Positions 18,157 through 26,929 of a DNA stretch of 64,000 nt are shown here, piece after piece. The number at the start of each line of letters is the position of its first letter. The stretch's first letter is position 1. The notes under the pieces were generated by a model. The model did not search any database and was not told where the DNA came from. It was given only the letters and a program-made list of their open reading frames with translations. The stretch is from positions 106,072 to 170,071 of the forward strand of contig NZ_CALVGT010000017.1 of NCBI RefSeq assembly GCF_944327175.1, given 5' to 3'. Position numbers and translations under genes: made by a program. The stretch comes from an uncultured Lactobacillus sp. (GTDB lineage: Bacteria > Bacillota > Bacilli > Lactobacillales > Lactobacillaceae).

Positions 18157-19299
18157 TTAAGAAAAGTCGGCTGGCTTGGGATCCTTTTTGCCGGCAAAGT
18201 ACCAGGCAATGTCATTTAAGATCCGGTCGCTGGCCTGGCCGTCGCCGTATGGGTTCTTGGCTTCAGCCATCTGCTTGTAGGCAGCTTTGTCAGTCAAAAG
18301 CTCCAGCATGGCTGTCTTAACTGCGTCTTCTTCAGTACCGACCAGTTTCAAGGTTCCGGCCTTAACCCCTTCCGGCCGCTCGGTCGTGTCCCGCAAGACC
18401 AAGACCGGCTTGCCCAAAGACGGGGCTTCTTCCTGGACGCCGCCAGAGTCGGTCATGATAAAGTAGCTGCGCTTGGCCAGGTTGTGAAAATCGACCACGT
18501 CCAAAGGCCTGATCAAGTGAATCCGGGGGTCGCCGCCTAAAACTTCCTTGGCCGCTTCCTGGACTCTTGGCGAGAGGTGAACCGGGTAGACGATTTCAAC
18601 GTTGTCAGTTTGATCGACCACGTCCTTCATCACCTTGAAGACCCGTCGCATTGGTTCGCCCTGGTTTTCCCGCCGGTGCATGGTGACTAGGATGATCCGC
18701 TTACCCTGGCCGATCTTGTCTAAGACTTCATGCTGGTAGTCAGCCTGGACGGTCTGGGCCAGGGCATCGATGGCCGTGTTGCCCGTGACAAAAATATTTT
18801 CTTCCGGGTGCCCTTCTTTTAAGATGTTAGCCCGGCTGACAGAGGTCGGGGCAAAGTAGAGGTCGGACAAGACGTCGGTCAGCTGCCGGTTCATCTCTTC
18901 CGGGAAAGGAGAATATTTATTCCAGGTTCTGAGGCCCGCTTCAACGTGGCCTAAGGGAGTCTGCTGGTAAAAGGCAGCCAGGCTGGCAGCAAAGGAAGTC
19001 GTCGTATCCCCATGGACCAGGACGATGTCCGGCTTTTCTTCCTGGATGATCTGACTTAAAGCGGTCAAAACCCGGGTGGTGATGTCAGCCAAGGTCTGCT
19101 GGGGCCGCATGATGTTTAAGTCGTAGTCTGGCTTGATTTTAAAAATCTCCAGGACCTGGTCCAGCATTTCCCGGTGCTGGGCGGTAACCACAGTAACTGC
19201 CTGGAAGCGGTCGTCACTGATTAGCTTGAGCACCAGGGGGGCCATCTTGATAGCTTCTGGTCTGGTGCCGAAAACGGTCATTACTTTAATTTTTTGCAT
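18157..19299 (-). CDS. wecB: UDP-N-acetylglucosamine 2-epimerase (non-hydrolysing)
   Basis: Interconverts UDP-GlcNAc and UDP-ManNAc for teichoic acid linkage units and other surface glycans. Motifs FGTRPEAIKMAPL, VLVHGDTTTSFAASLAAFY, GHVEAGLRT, FPEEMNRQ and DSGGVQEEAPSLGKPVLVLR are all present. I start at the ATG at 19299 (AAGGAGA upstream), giving 380 aa; a six-residue upstream extension is possible but lacks a site. Monocistronic and divergent from a small plus-strand gene. Confidence 0.95.
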   Translation of the reverse strand: MQKIKVMTVFGTRPEAIKMAPLVLKLISDDRFQAVTVVTAQHREMLDQVLEIFKIKPDYDLNIMRPQQTLADITTRVLTALSQIIQEEKPDIVLVHGDTTTSFAASLAAFYQQTPLGHVEAGLRTWNKYSPFPEEMNRQLTDVLSDLYFAPTSVSRANILKEGHPEENIFVTGNTAIDALAQTVQADYQHEVLDKIGQGKRIILVTMHRRENQGEPMRRVFKVMKDVVDQTDNVEIVYPVHLSPRVQEAAKEVLGGDPRIHLIRPLDVVDFHNLAKRSYFIMTDSGGVQEEAPSLGKPVLVLRDTTERPEGVKAGTLKLVGTEEDAVKTAMLELLTDKAAYKQMAEAKNPYGDGQASDRILNDIAWYFAGKKDPKPADFS

Positions 19300-19401
19300 A
19301 CTTGGTCTCCTTAGCAAATTGCTAACTTAATCATAGCAAAAAGGCGGCAATACCGGCGATTTTTTTATAAAATAATTAGAAAAACTAGTTTGAGGTACTC
19401 T

Positions 19402-19596
19402 ATGACAGTCAACATTTTCCCCCTCCTGGGTGACAGCCTCTTGATCATCCTGGCGGGCTTCAGCCTGGTCTACTCCTTTGACGGGTCCTTGGGGCAAAAG
19501 ATGCGGCGGATTTTAAGAATTACCAGCCTCCTTTTGCTCCTGGCCATCATCCTCTTGACCATTTGGATCCTGCAGCATCCCCTGCTTATCAATTGA
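19402..19596 (+). CDS. Small membrane protein, 64 aa
   Basis: Not recognised. Two hydrophobic segments (about residues 8-26 and 40-60) separated by a basic loop. GAGG six bases before the ATG at 19402 decides the start; an in-frame TTG at 19390 is less likely. A terminator follows. Confidence 0.6.
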   Translation: MTVNIFPLLGDSLLIILAGFSLVYSFDGSLGQKMRRILRITSLLLLLAIILLTIWILQHPLLIN

Positions 19597-19621
19597 TGAG
19601 GCGGAAAAACTGAATAGCACA

Positions 19622-19660
19622 AAAAAATAAGGAATCAGTCCAGCTGATCCCTTATTTCTT
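19622..19660. terminator. Bidirectional terminator
   Basis: Interrupted stem (AAATAAGG-AATCAG with CTGATC-CCTTATTT) flanked by A and T runs between convergent genes. Confidence 0.75.
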
Positions 19661-19679
19661 TACTCTTTTTACTGCATTA

Positions 19680-21134
19680 TTAGCTGTTCGCCTTGGCTTG
19701 GTGCTTTAATTCCAGCTTTCTGAGCCATGGCAAGAGGAAGCCAGTCCCGAAGAGGACGATAACGGTGATGATGTTCATCCAGAGCTGCTTGGTCCATTGC
19801 GGACTTTCAAAAGTAACGTCTTGCGGCAGGAAGCCCATCGTCGCGCAGATGAAGGTGAAGATGAAGCACCACCAGCCGACCGCCAGGGCCCCTTTGTTGT
19901 TTCTGATGAAGACGAAGTCGTCCTTGGCAAAAGTCTTGTGCCGGTAGCGGAAGGCTAAGAAGGCCAGGAAGACTACGGAAGTCTTGTACGGGGATACGAT
20001 CCCGTTCAAGTTCAAGAGCCAGTTAAAGATATCGTTGATTTCCGGCAAGGTCCCTGACAAAAGCAAAAGGAAGAGAGTGATGCTGCAAGTCAGCACGTAA
20101 CTGTTAACGGGCAGCCCATCCTTGTTCTTCTTTCTGAGCCAGCTTGGCATGTACTTTTCAGAAGTGTCAGAGGCAAAGACCCGGCTGGCGGCGTCGATTA
20201 AGGCGGCCAGGTCGGCCATGAAGTTCAAGAGGCAGACGATGGCGTACATATACAAGAGGCTCTTGCCCATGCCGGCTTCTTCACCCAGAAGCTGGAAGGC
20301 ATAGAAGGCCCCGTTCATCTTAAAGTCGTGCGGGATGTGTTTAGCGTCAAAGAGGACGGCCAGACCAAGAGTTTCGGTCAAGGTCATGAAGACCGTCATG
20401 GCAAAAAGCATCCACATTGACTTCGGGAATTCCTTGCGGGGGTTCTTCAGCCGGGTAACGTAAGGCGCGGCCAGTTCCGCCCCGGACATGGCAAAGATCA
20501 AAAGGCCAGTCGTGGAGAAATAGTGGACGCTGAAGTTCGGCTTAAAGCTGGACCATTCCATCTTGGTGGCGATGTGGCCGCCGTGCATGAGAGCCCAGAT
20601 GATCAGGATCACGAAGATCACGGACATGGCGAACATGGCAATCCCCCCGATCAAGGACAGAAGGTCCAGGGAGTTTTTATATGCACTTTCGCACAAGATA
20701 AAGATCAAGATGATGACAAAGGTCAAAAGGCCGAACATGAAAGGTGACATGTGCTTGCCTAAAGTGTTGTTGCCCAGGATCATCCAGGAAATGGAAACGA
20801 TGATGGAGTTGGACACGTCCACCAGGTAGGGCACGGTTTGGGCCCAGTACATCCAGCTGGTAGCGTAGCCTAATACGTCGCTGCCCGTCCCCCGCCGGAT
20901 CCAGGAGGCCAGGCCCCCTTCTTCAGTATCCTTGTAGGCCAGGCCCAATTGGGTGGCGATCAAGGTATATGGCAATTGGTAGCAAATCAAAAGGAAAATC
21001 CATGAAAAGATTACGGACAGACCTTGGTTTTGGTATGGGTAGAAAACATCTTCAAAGCGGATGATGGTGACGAAGTCGAGCATCGCCAAGGTCATCCAGG
21101 CCATGTAGTGCTTTTTTGGGGTTTCTTCAATCAT
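19680..21134 (-). CDS. APC superfamily amino acid antiporter (GadC-like group)
   Basis: A 484-residue, ~12-segment membrane transporter. The N-terminal MAWMTLAMLDFVTIIRFEDV and the SGAELAAPYVTRLKNPRKEFPKSMWM segment are characteristic of the glutamate/GABA-antiporter-like branch of APC transporters. It is divergent from a small membrane gene and the ornithine decarboxylase, so an ornithine/putrescine exchange is the natural hypothesis: import of the amino acid, export of the decarboxylated amine. Substrate is inferred from context only. ATG start. Confidence 0.85.
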   Translation of the reverse strand: MIEETPKKHYMAWMTLAMLDFVTIIRFEDVFYPYQNQGLSVIFSWIFLLICYQLPYTLIATQLGLAYKDTEEGGLASWIRRGTGSDVLGYATSWMYWAQTVPYLVDVSNSIIVSISWMILGNNTLGKHMSPFMFGLLTFVIILIFILCESAYKNSLDLLSLIGGIAMFAMSVIFVILIIWALMHGGHIATKMEWSSFKPNFSVHYFSTTGLLIFAMSGAELAAPYVTRLKNPRKEFPKSMWMLFAMTVFMTLTETLGLAVLFDAKHIPHDFKMNGAFYAFQLLGEEAGMGKSLLYMYAIVCLLNFMADLAALIDAASRVFASDTSEKYMPSWLRKKNKDGLPVNSYVLTCSITLFLLLLSGTLPEINDIFNWLLNLNGIVSPYKTSVVFLAFLAFRYRHKTFAKDDFVFIRNNKGALAVGWWCFIFTFICATMGFLPQDVTFESPQWTKQLWMNIITVIVLFGTGFLLPWLRKLELKHQAKANS

Positions 21135-21592
21135 TCTGTAAATCGAGCTCCTTATTGGTCAAATTGTCTTAAGCGGCAATTTGCCTGGACGGGGGCTTAT
21201 TTTGGCGCTTTAAAAAGCTGGTCACTGCACCGTCTCCAATCAAAAAAGTGTCGTTTTCATTTTATTCCTATTGTTTTGAAAATTCTATAGTTTTTTCAAT
21301 TTGATAAAAATTCTTTCAATCGTTAAGTGAAAGTTATCCGCATACCGGTCATTAGCCAGCTTTTAGTAAAAAATATTTGGTTAATTTGCTCTTGGCAAGA
21401 ACAGCAGACCTTTTTCGTGTAAGTAAATGCGCAAAAAGTAAACATCACTCAATGCGGCAATTAAGAATGCTTTTAGGCAAAAAAAGCTTGAAAGTGTATA
21501 ATTTACCTATGCCTACTACAGATTTTTAAAAAGGTACCTAATTCGGTGGTAAGCGATTTTATAAAAATACTAAGTAACAGAAAGGAATAGAT
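21135..21592. other. Divergent intergenic region of the antiporter/decarboxylase genes
   Basis: 458 bp, A/T-rich, no credible ORF. A TATAAT at 21497-21502 sits about 90 bp before the small plus-strand gene, with only a weak -35. An inverted repeat CTTTCA-N9-TGAAAG (21313-21333) is a possible operator. No riboswitch or terminator is evident. Confidence 0.4.
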
Positions 21593-21835
21593 ATGAAAAA
21601 GTTTTTGCGAGTAACCGCGACACTTTTGTCCGCTGCAGCTATTCTCGACGCTTTGTATTGGCTCTTTGTTGGCCATTCCTACTTGAGAGTTGCTTTTCTT
21701 AAGCTGACCAGCGATTACGATATCCCGGTCTGGCTTCAAGTCGCGGCTATCGTCGGCATCCTCTTGTTTCTCTCTCAATACGACTGGTTCTTTGATCACT
21801 TTTTCCGCGATGAACGTAACCGCAAGTATAAGTAG
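21593..21835 (+). CDS. Small membrane protein upstream of ornithine decarboxylase, 80 aa
   Basis: Not recognised. Two hydrophobic segments (about residues 5-27 and 45-62), followed by a charged tail rich in D, R and K (FRDERNRKYK). GAAAGGA precedes the ATG. It lies 39 bp upstream of the decarboxylase in the same direction, so the two are likely co-transcribed; any role in decarboxylation or amine transport is inference. Confidence 0.7.
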   Translation: MKKFLRVTATLLSAAAILDALYWLFVGHSYLRVAFLKLTSDYDIPVWLQVAAIVGILLFLSQYDWFFDHFFRDERNRKYK

Positions 21836-21874
21836 CAACTTCCGTCAACCCATGAAACAGAAAGGAATTTTTCA

Positions 21875-23962
21875 ATGCATTATCTAGCAATCGCTGCTAA
21901 AAAGGAGCTTCTGCCCTATCTGCCAATCGACTGGCCCAAAACTGAACTGACCGAGCTGGTCAACCCAGCCAGCCTGGCTGCCGTGGTCATCGATGAAAAA
22001 GACAGCCGGTCCCGGGGCATCTACCAGACCATGAAGGAAAAACTGAGCTTGGACTTGCCCTTGATCGAATTTACTCCTGAGACCTCTCCAGCTGAAATCA
22101 GCCGCTTGGCCCAGGCCTACGAAGAAGCAAATGTTCCCCGCTTCATCCGGGAGCTGACGGCTTTTTCTGACCAAGACGACCTGGTCTTCGATACTCCTGG
22201 CCACCACAACGGCCGCTTCTATGACCGCCACCCAGCCGGAGCAGTCTTGCGCAACTTCTTCGGTGACAACTACTTCAGAGCCGATACTTCTGACTGCGTT
22301 TCAGAACTCGGCGATATGATGAACCACACTGGCGGACCCTTAGAAGCCCAGCAAGAAGCTGCTAAGGCTTTCAACGCCGACAAGGTCTACTTCTGCACCA
22401 ACGGGACAACCAGCGCCAACACTATCTGCACGACCGCCCTTTTAGATGAAGGCGACCTGGTCCTTTTTGACCGCAATAACCACAAGTCCATCTACAACAG
22501 CGCCCTGGTCATGACCGGAGCCAAGCCGGTCTACCTGCCGACTGACCGGAACGCTGACGGCTTGATCGGGCCTTTGACTGCTGCTAGTCTTGATGAAGAC
22601 CTAATCCGCCAGGAAATCGCCAAAGTTGACCCTGACCGCGCCAAGGCTGACCGCCCCTTCCGCCTGGCGGTTCTGCAGCTGGAAACCTACGACGGCATTT
22701 TCTATGACGCCAAGCTTATCTTGAAAAAGCTCGGCCACCTCTGTGACTACATCCTCTTTGACTGCGCCTGGGGCGGCTATGAACAATTTGTCGACGTCCT
22801 CAGAGACTATTCTCCTTTCCAGCAGACCTACGGCCCCGATGACCCAGGCATCCTGGTCACCCAGTCTGTACACAAGCAGCAAGCCGGCGTAGGCCAGGCC
22901 TCCCAGATTTTGAAAAAAGACAGCCACATCAAGGGGCAAAAGCGCTACGTCGACCACAAGCACTTCAACCACGCCTACATGAAGTACGTTACGACCAGCT
23001 ACTCCTACCCGGTCTACGCTTCCCTTGTCGCTAACAGCGCCATGGCTTCTTCACCGGCCGTTAACAACTGGTGGAATGACACCGTTAAATTAGGCATCGA
23101 CTTCCGCAAGCGCCTTTTAAAGGAAAGCAAGCTCTTTAAGCCCCTCGTTCCCCCAACTGTCCGCGGGCAAAAGTGGGAGGACCTGCCAACTGATGTCTTG
23201 GCCCAGGAACCGGAAGCCTGGAAACTGTCCCCAGATGAGCCTTGGCACGGCTTCAAACTGATCGCTCAAGGTGAAGTTGCCCTAAGCCCGGTAAAAGTCA
23301 CCCTGATGACACCTGGCATTGACTTGGCAAAAGCCACCTTCACCGAAGAAGGCATCCCCGGCGCCATCGTTTCCCTCTACCTGCACGAAAAGCACATCAT
23401 CCCTGAAAAGTCCGACAGCTACTCCACCCTCTACCTGCTCACGCCAGGCGAAGGGCAAGTCGACATGAACGGCCTTTTCTCTGCCTTGCTGGCCTTTGAA
23501 GAAGCCTACTTGACTAAGGCTCCCCTGTCTTCCATCATGCCGGAATTAGTGGCCCAGTACCCTGACCGCTACAAAGATTACACCCTCTACCAGCTCTGCC
23601 AGGAGCTCCACCACTACTACCAAGACCATGACATCTTTAAGCTCCAGCAGGCTCTCTTCCTAAAGGACAGCTTCCAAAATTACGAGCTGACGCCAAAAGA
23701 AGCTGACCGCGAATTCGTCCACGGCAACAGCGAACTGGTCAAACTGGCCGACGCCAAGGGCCGGGTAGCCTTAGAAGGCGCCCTCCCTTACCCGCCTGGC
23801 GTCTTCATCGTGGCACCGGGTGAACGCTGGCAGGATCTGGATATTTCCTACTTCCAAGTCTTGATCGGCGCTGCCCAAAAGTTCCCGGGCCTGGATCCAG
23901 AAATCCAAGGGGTCTACCAAGAAGGCGGCGAAGTCTGGGCTGAAGTCCTCAAAGAATCATAA
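21875..23962 (+). CDS. odc: Ornithine decarboxylase, PLP-dependent (Orn/Lys/Arg fold III)
   Basis: Converts ornithine to putrescine and CO2, consuming a proton. The 695-residue protein follows the Orn/Lys/Arg decarboxylase layout: N-terminal wing domain, PLP domain with FDTPGHHNG and CTNGTTSANT, cofactor Asp in ILFDCAWGGYE, and the Schiff-base Lys334 in QSVHKQQAG, then a C-terminal domain. The pattern resembles the inducible Lactobacillus 30a enzyme. Lysine decarboxylase is an alternative, but the HKQQAG context favours ornithine. A GAAAGGA site precedes the ATG; a strong terminator follows. Confidence 0.92.
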   Translation: MHYLAIAAKKELLPYLPIDWPKTELTELVNPASLAAVVIDEKDSRSRGIYQTMKEKLSLDLPLIEFTPETSPAEISRLAQAYEEANVPRFIRELTAFSDQDDLVFDTPGHHNGRFYDRHPAGAVLRNFFGDNYFRADTSDCVSELGDMMNHTGGPLEAQQEAAKAFNADKVYFCTNGTTSANTICTTALLDEGDLVLFDRNNHKSIYNSALVMTGAKPVYLPTDRNADGLIGPLTAASLDEDLIRQEIAKVDPDRAKADRPFRLAVLQLETYDGIFYDAKLILKKLGHLCDYILFDCAWGGYEQFVDVLRDYSPFQQTYGPDDPGILVTQSVHKQQAGVGQASQILKKDSHIKGQKRYVDHKHFNHAYMKYVTTSYSYPVYASLVANSAMASSPAVNNWWNDTVKLGIDFRKRLLKESKLFKPLVPPTVRGQKWEDLPTDVLAQEPEAWKLSPDEPWHGFKLIAQGEVALSPVKVTLMTPGIDLAKATFTEEGIPGAIVSLYLHEKHIIPEKSDSYSTLYLLTPGEGQVDMNGLFSALLAFEEAYLTKAPLSSIMPELVAQYPDRYKDYTLYQLCQELHHYYQDHDIFKLQQALFLKDSFQNYELTPKEADREFVHGNSELVKLADAKGRVALEGALPYPPGVFIVAPGERWQDLDISYFQVLIGAAQKFPGLDPEIQGVYQEGGEVWAEVLKES

Positions 23963-23970
23963 AATGACAA

Positions 23971-24006
23971 AAAACGTTGACACAAGCTCGTGTCAACGTT
24001 TTTTCG
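23971..24006 (+). terminator. Terminator of the ornithine decarboxylase operon
   Basis: Perfect 13-bp stem with core AACGTTGACAC/GTGTCAACGTT, then TTTTTT. Confidence 0.92.
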
Positions 24007-24046
24007 TTATCTGGTTTTATATCTTTCTTTATTTTGCCTTTTTCCC

Positions 24047-25297
24047 TTAGTCGCCAAAGAGAACTGCCTTGACTGCGTTGGTCACAGCGATCTTGTCATG
24101 GGCGTAGGTCAAACCGCCCTGCATGTAGACAGCGTAAGGCGGACGGATCGGGCCGTCAGCTGAGAATTCAACCGTTGACCCGGAGACAAAGGTCCCCCCG
24201 GCCATAATGACTTCATCTTCATAGCCCCGCATGTGGCTTGGAATTGGGGTAACGAAGGAGTCAACCGGTGAGTTCTTCTGCACTTCCTGGCAGAACTTGA
24301 TCATCTTTTCCTTGTCGTTGAAGGTGATCAGTTCGATCAGGTCAGTCCGCGGGGCATCCCACTTAGGAGACACGTCGAAGCCCAGCTTTTCCATCAAGGC
24401 TGCTGAGTAGATCATCCCCTTGATGGCTTCCCCGGTCACGTTTGGCGCCAGGAAGAAGCCTTCGTAGAACTCATGCAGGCTGTTTAAGGTTGGTCCTTCT
24501 GAGTCGCTGATCCCCGGTGCAAAAAGCCGGCTAGCTGCCCGGTGGATCAAGTCTTTTCTGCCGACGATGTAGCCACCAGTTTGGGCAATCCCGCCCCCGG
24601 CATTCTTGATCAAAGAACCGGCCATGAAGTCGGCCCCGTATTCAGTCGGCTCATGCTTTTCCGAAAACTCACCATAGCAGTTGTCAACGAAGATCAAGGA
24701 CTGGGGACTGACTTCCTTGATAAAGTCGATCATTTCCTTGACCTTGGCAACCGGGAAGCTTTCCCGGGTGTCGTAGCCCCGGGACCGCTGGATAGCCACG
24801 ATCTTCGGCTGGTCCCGCTTTAAGATCTTTTCTCCCTCTTCAAAGTCGACGCTGCCGTCTTCTTTTAGCGGCACGTAGGAGAACTTGACCCCCTTTTCAA
24901 TCAAGGTGCCGGCCTTGTCTGGGGTAAGGCCGATAGCGTGCTGCAGGGTGTCGTAAGGCATCCCCGTCAGGTAAGTCAAAGTGTCGCCTGGCACCAGGTT
25001 GCCGTCAAGAGCGGTTGCCAGGGTGTGGGTCCCGGAAACGAATTGCGGCCGCACCAGGGCGTCTTCAGTATGGAAGACCTGGGCGTAGACCCGCTCCAGC
25101 TTATCCCGGCCTTCATCATCGTCCCCGTAGCCGTTGGTCCCCTTCAAGTCAGATTCAGCGACCGCGTTGTCCACGAAGGCTTCCAGGACCTTGGCCTGGT
25201 TGTAAATAACCTGTTCGTCGATTTCATGCAGGCGGCCGGCGATCTGCTCATCGACTTCCTTAACAATTTTTGCTAATTCTTCTGGTAAATTGTTCAT
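24047..25297 (-). CDS. Methionine gamma-lyase / aluminium resistance family PLP enzyme
   Basis: PLP-dependent protein of the YnbB group (often annotated as aluminium resistance protein). The cofactor Lys lies in MAGSLIKNAGGGIAQTGGYI, preceded by FVDNCYGEFSE, and RPQFVSGTHTL is conserved in the group. 416 residues is normal. The biochemical reaction is not established; it resembles Cys/Met-metabolism lyases. I choose ATG 25297 with GAGGG eight bases upstream; the adjacent in-frame TTG at 25300 is an artefact. Monocistronic. Confidence 0.85.
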   Translation of the reverse strand: MNNLPEELAKIVKEVDEQIAGRLHEIDEQVIYNQAKVLEAFVDNAVAESDLKGTNGYGDDDEGRDKLERVYAQVFHTEDALVRPQFVSGTHTLATALDGNLVPGDTLTYLTGMPYDTLQHAIGLTPDKAGTLIEKGVKFSYVPLKEDGSVDFEEGEKILKRDQPKIVAIQRSRGYDTRESFPVAKVKEMIDFIKEVSPQSLIFVDNCYGEFSEKHEPTEYGADFMAGSLIKNAGGGIAQTGGYIVGRKDLIHRAASRLFAPGISDSEGPTLNSLHEFYEGFFLAPNVTGEAIKGMIYSAALMEKLGFDVSPKWDAPRTDLIELITFNDKEKMIKFCQEVQKNSPVDSFVTPIPSHMRGYEDEVIMAGGTFVSGSTVEFSADGPIRPPYAVYMQGGLTYAHDKIAVTNAVKAVLFGD

Positions 25298-25361
25298 CAA
25301 AAAATCCCTCTGTTTGTTTTGGTTTACTTACTTATCTTAAACCAAAAAGGCAGCTATTTAA

Positions 25362-25402
25362 ATAAAAAATAGCCTTCCATGCAATTATAGAAAGCTATTT
25401 GC
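25362..25402 (-). terminator. Probable terminator of the uracil permease gene
   Basis: On the minus strand AAATAGC...GCTATTT with an inner TTTC/GGAA pairing precedes a T-rich tract. Imperfect stem. Confidence 0.55.
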
Positions 25403-25409
25403 AAAAATT

Positions 25410-26693
25410 CTACTGTTCACTGGCCGCCTTTTCCGGCAAGATCAAGTTCAAGAGAATCCCGAAGACCGTAGCCAAAGCGATGCTGGTCAGCTGGAAAGAA
25501 CCGATCTTGAGGTAGGTGCCCCCGATCCCGATAACCAGGATGACGGAAGCAATGACCAGGTTCCGCTTCTTTTCAAAGTCGACCTTGTTGTCAACCAGGA
25601 TCCGCAGGCCGTTAGCCGCGATCATCCCGAAGAGCAGGAAGGAAATCCCCCCGATGACCGGAGTTGGAATAGATTCAATCACCGCTGATACCTTGCCGAC
25701 GAAGGAGAAGACGATGGCGAAGAAGGCCGCCCCGCCCAAGACGAAGACGCTGTGGACCTTGGTCATGGCCAAAACGCCGATGTTTTCCCCGTAGGAGGTA
25801 GTTGGCGGACCACCCAAGAAGCCGGCGATGATACTGGAGAGACCGTCGCCCAGCAGGGTCCGGTGCAGGCCCGGGTCTTCAAAGAAGTTCCGTTTGGTCA
25901 ATTTGTTTAAGACCATGATGTGGCCCATGTGCTCAGTCATGGTGACAAAAGCGATCGGGGCCATGGTGATGATGGCGGCCGGATACCACTTGAACTTGTA
26001 GCTCCCGCCTAAAACGTCAAAGGCGGGCAAAGATAACCACTTGGTGCTTTCAACGCCGGACAGGTCAACGATCCCGCAGAAGAGGGCCATCAAGTAGCCG
26101 CAGACGATCCCCAGCAAAACTGGGATCATGCTTGGGAAGCCTTTTAAGAACATGTTGAAGATGATGGTGATGATCAGGGTAAAAATGGCAACCCCGAAGT
26201 AAGTCAAGCTGTATTTGCCGCTGGCGTTGAACATGGCGTCGTTGGCCGCGGTCGTCGCCAGGGACAGGCCGATAACGATGATGATCGGACCAACCACGAT
26301 TGGCGGCAAGATCTTGTCCAGCCAACGGGAGCCGAAGCGGGCAATCAAAAGGGCCACGATAACGTAGACCAGACCAGCCGCGATGGCCCCCTGCCCTACG
26401 GCCGGGTAGCCATAATTTTTCATCAAGGCCTGCATCGTGGCGATAAAGGCAAAAGATGAGCCCAGGTAGGCCGGGATCTTCGCCTGGGTGCAGAGGATGT
26501 AGACCAGGGTCCCCACCCCTGAACAGAAAAGGGCAATGCTTGGCTTTAAGCCGATTAAGAGCGGAACCAGGACGGTCGAGCCGAACATGGTAAAGAGGTG
26601 CTGGATTGAGAGCAGCAGCCAGGGACCGAACTTCGGCTTGTCCTGAACGTCCAAAACCGCTTCAGGGTTCCGGAATGTTTTGTCTTCCTTCAA
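25410..26693 (-). CDS. pyrP: Uracil permease (NCS2 family)
   Basis: Proton-linked uracil importer with about 12-14 membrane segments. Family motifs include QHLFTMFGSTVLVPLLIG at the N-terminus, YLGSSFAFIATM, and FGGPPTTSYGENIGVLA-like sequence (here FLGGPPTTSYGENIGVLA) in the transport core. Start is TTG, preceded by AAAGGAAG; the next in-frame Met is inside the first helix, so TTG is real. The leader carries a PyrR-type RNA element, tying it to pyrimidine supply. Confidence 0.95.
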   Translation of the reverse strand: MKEDKTFRNPEAVLDVQDKPKFGPWLLLSIQHLFTMFGSTVLVPLLIGLKPSIALFCSGVGTLVYILCTQAKIPAYLGSSFAFIATMQALMKNYGYPAVGQGAIAAGLVYVIVALLIARFGSRWLDKILPPIVVGPIIIVIGLSLATTAANDAMFNASGKYSLTYFGVAIFTLIITIIFNMFLKGFPSMIPVLLGIVCGYLMALFCGIVDLSGVESTKWLSLPAFDVLGGSYKFKWYPAAIITMAPIAFVTMTEHMGHIMVLNKLTKRNFFEDPGLHRTLLGDGLSSIIAGFLGGPPTTSYGENIGVLAMTKVHSVFVLGGAAFFAIVFSFVGKVSAVIESIPTPVIGGISFLLFGMIAANGLRILVDNKVDFEKKRNLVIASVILVIGIGGTYLKIGSFQLTSIALATVFGILLNLILPEKAASEQ

Positions 26694-26735
26694 AAGAAAT
26701 CTTCCTTTCCAAATACTGGAACCCGGAACGAAATG

Positions 26736-26763
26736 TCCTTGTCAGCCTCACGGGACTGAATTT
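26736..26763 (-). promoter_or_regulatory. PyrR-binding RNA element in the pyrP leader
   Basis: The minus-strand leader reads TTCAGTCCCGTGAGGCTGAC and continues ...AAGG, matching the PyrR anti-antiterminator loop (AGTCCnGnGAGGCTnnCAAGG). PyrR-UMP binding lowers expression when pyrimidines are plentiful. I do not see a classic T-tract terminator between it and the TTG; CCAGTATTTGG lies next to the Shine-Dalgarno, so control may be at translation. Confidence 0.8.
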
Positions 26764-26791
26764 AAAGGCTCCTTAACAATTGACTTACTTT

Positions 26792-26820
26792 AGCCTACTA
26801 ATAATATTATTTTTTGTCAA
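26792..26820 (-). promoter_or_regulatory. pyrP promoter
   Basis: TTGACA (26820-26815), 17 bp, TAGGCT (26797-26792) on the minus strand, just upstream of the PyrR element. Confidence 0.65.
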
Positions 26821-26827
26821 GGAAGAC

Positions 26828-26860
26828 AAAAAACCGCGGCTGACAAAGCTTCAGTCGCGG
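26828..26860 (-). terminator. Terminator of the PTS IIC gene
   Basis: 10-bp stem with one G-T pair (26834-26843 with 26851-26860), followed by TTTTTT on the minus strand. Confidence 0.88.
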
Positions 26861-26929
26861 ACTTATTTGTATAAGGAAAAATATGGTTTATTGGAATAGA
26901 TTAAGGAGTATTTTAATGACAATTAACAA

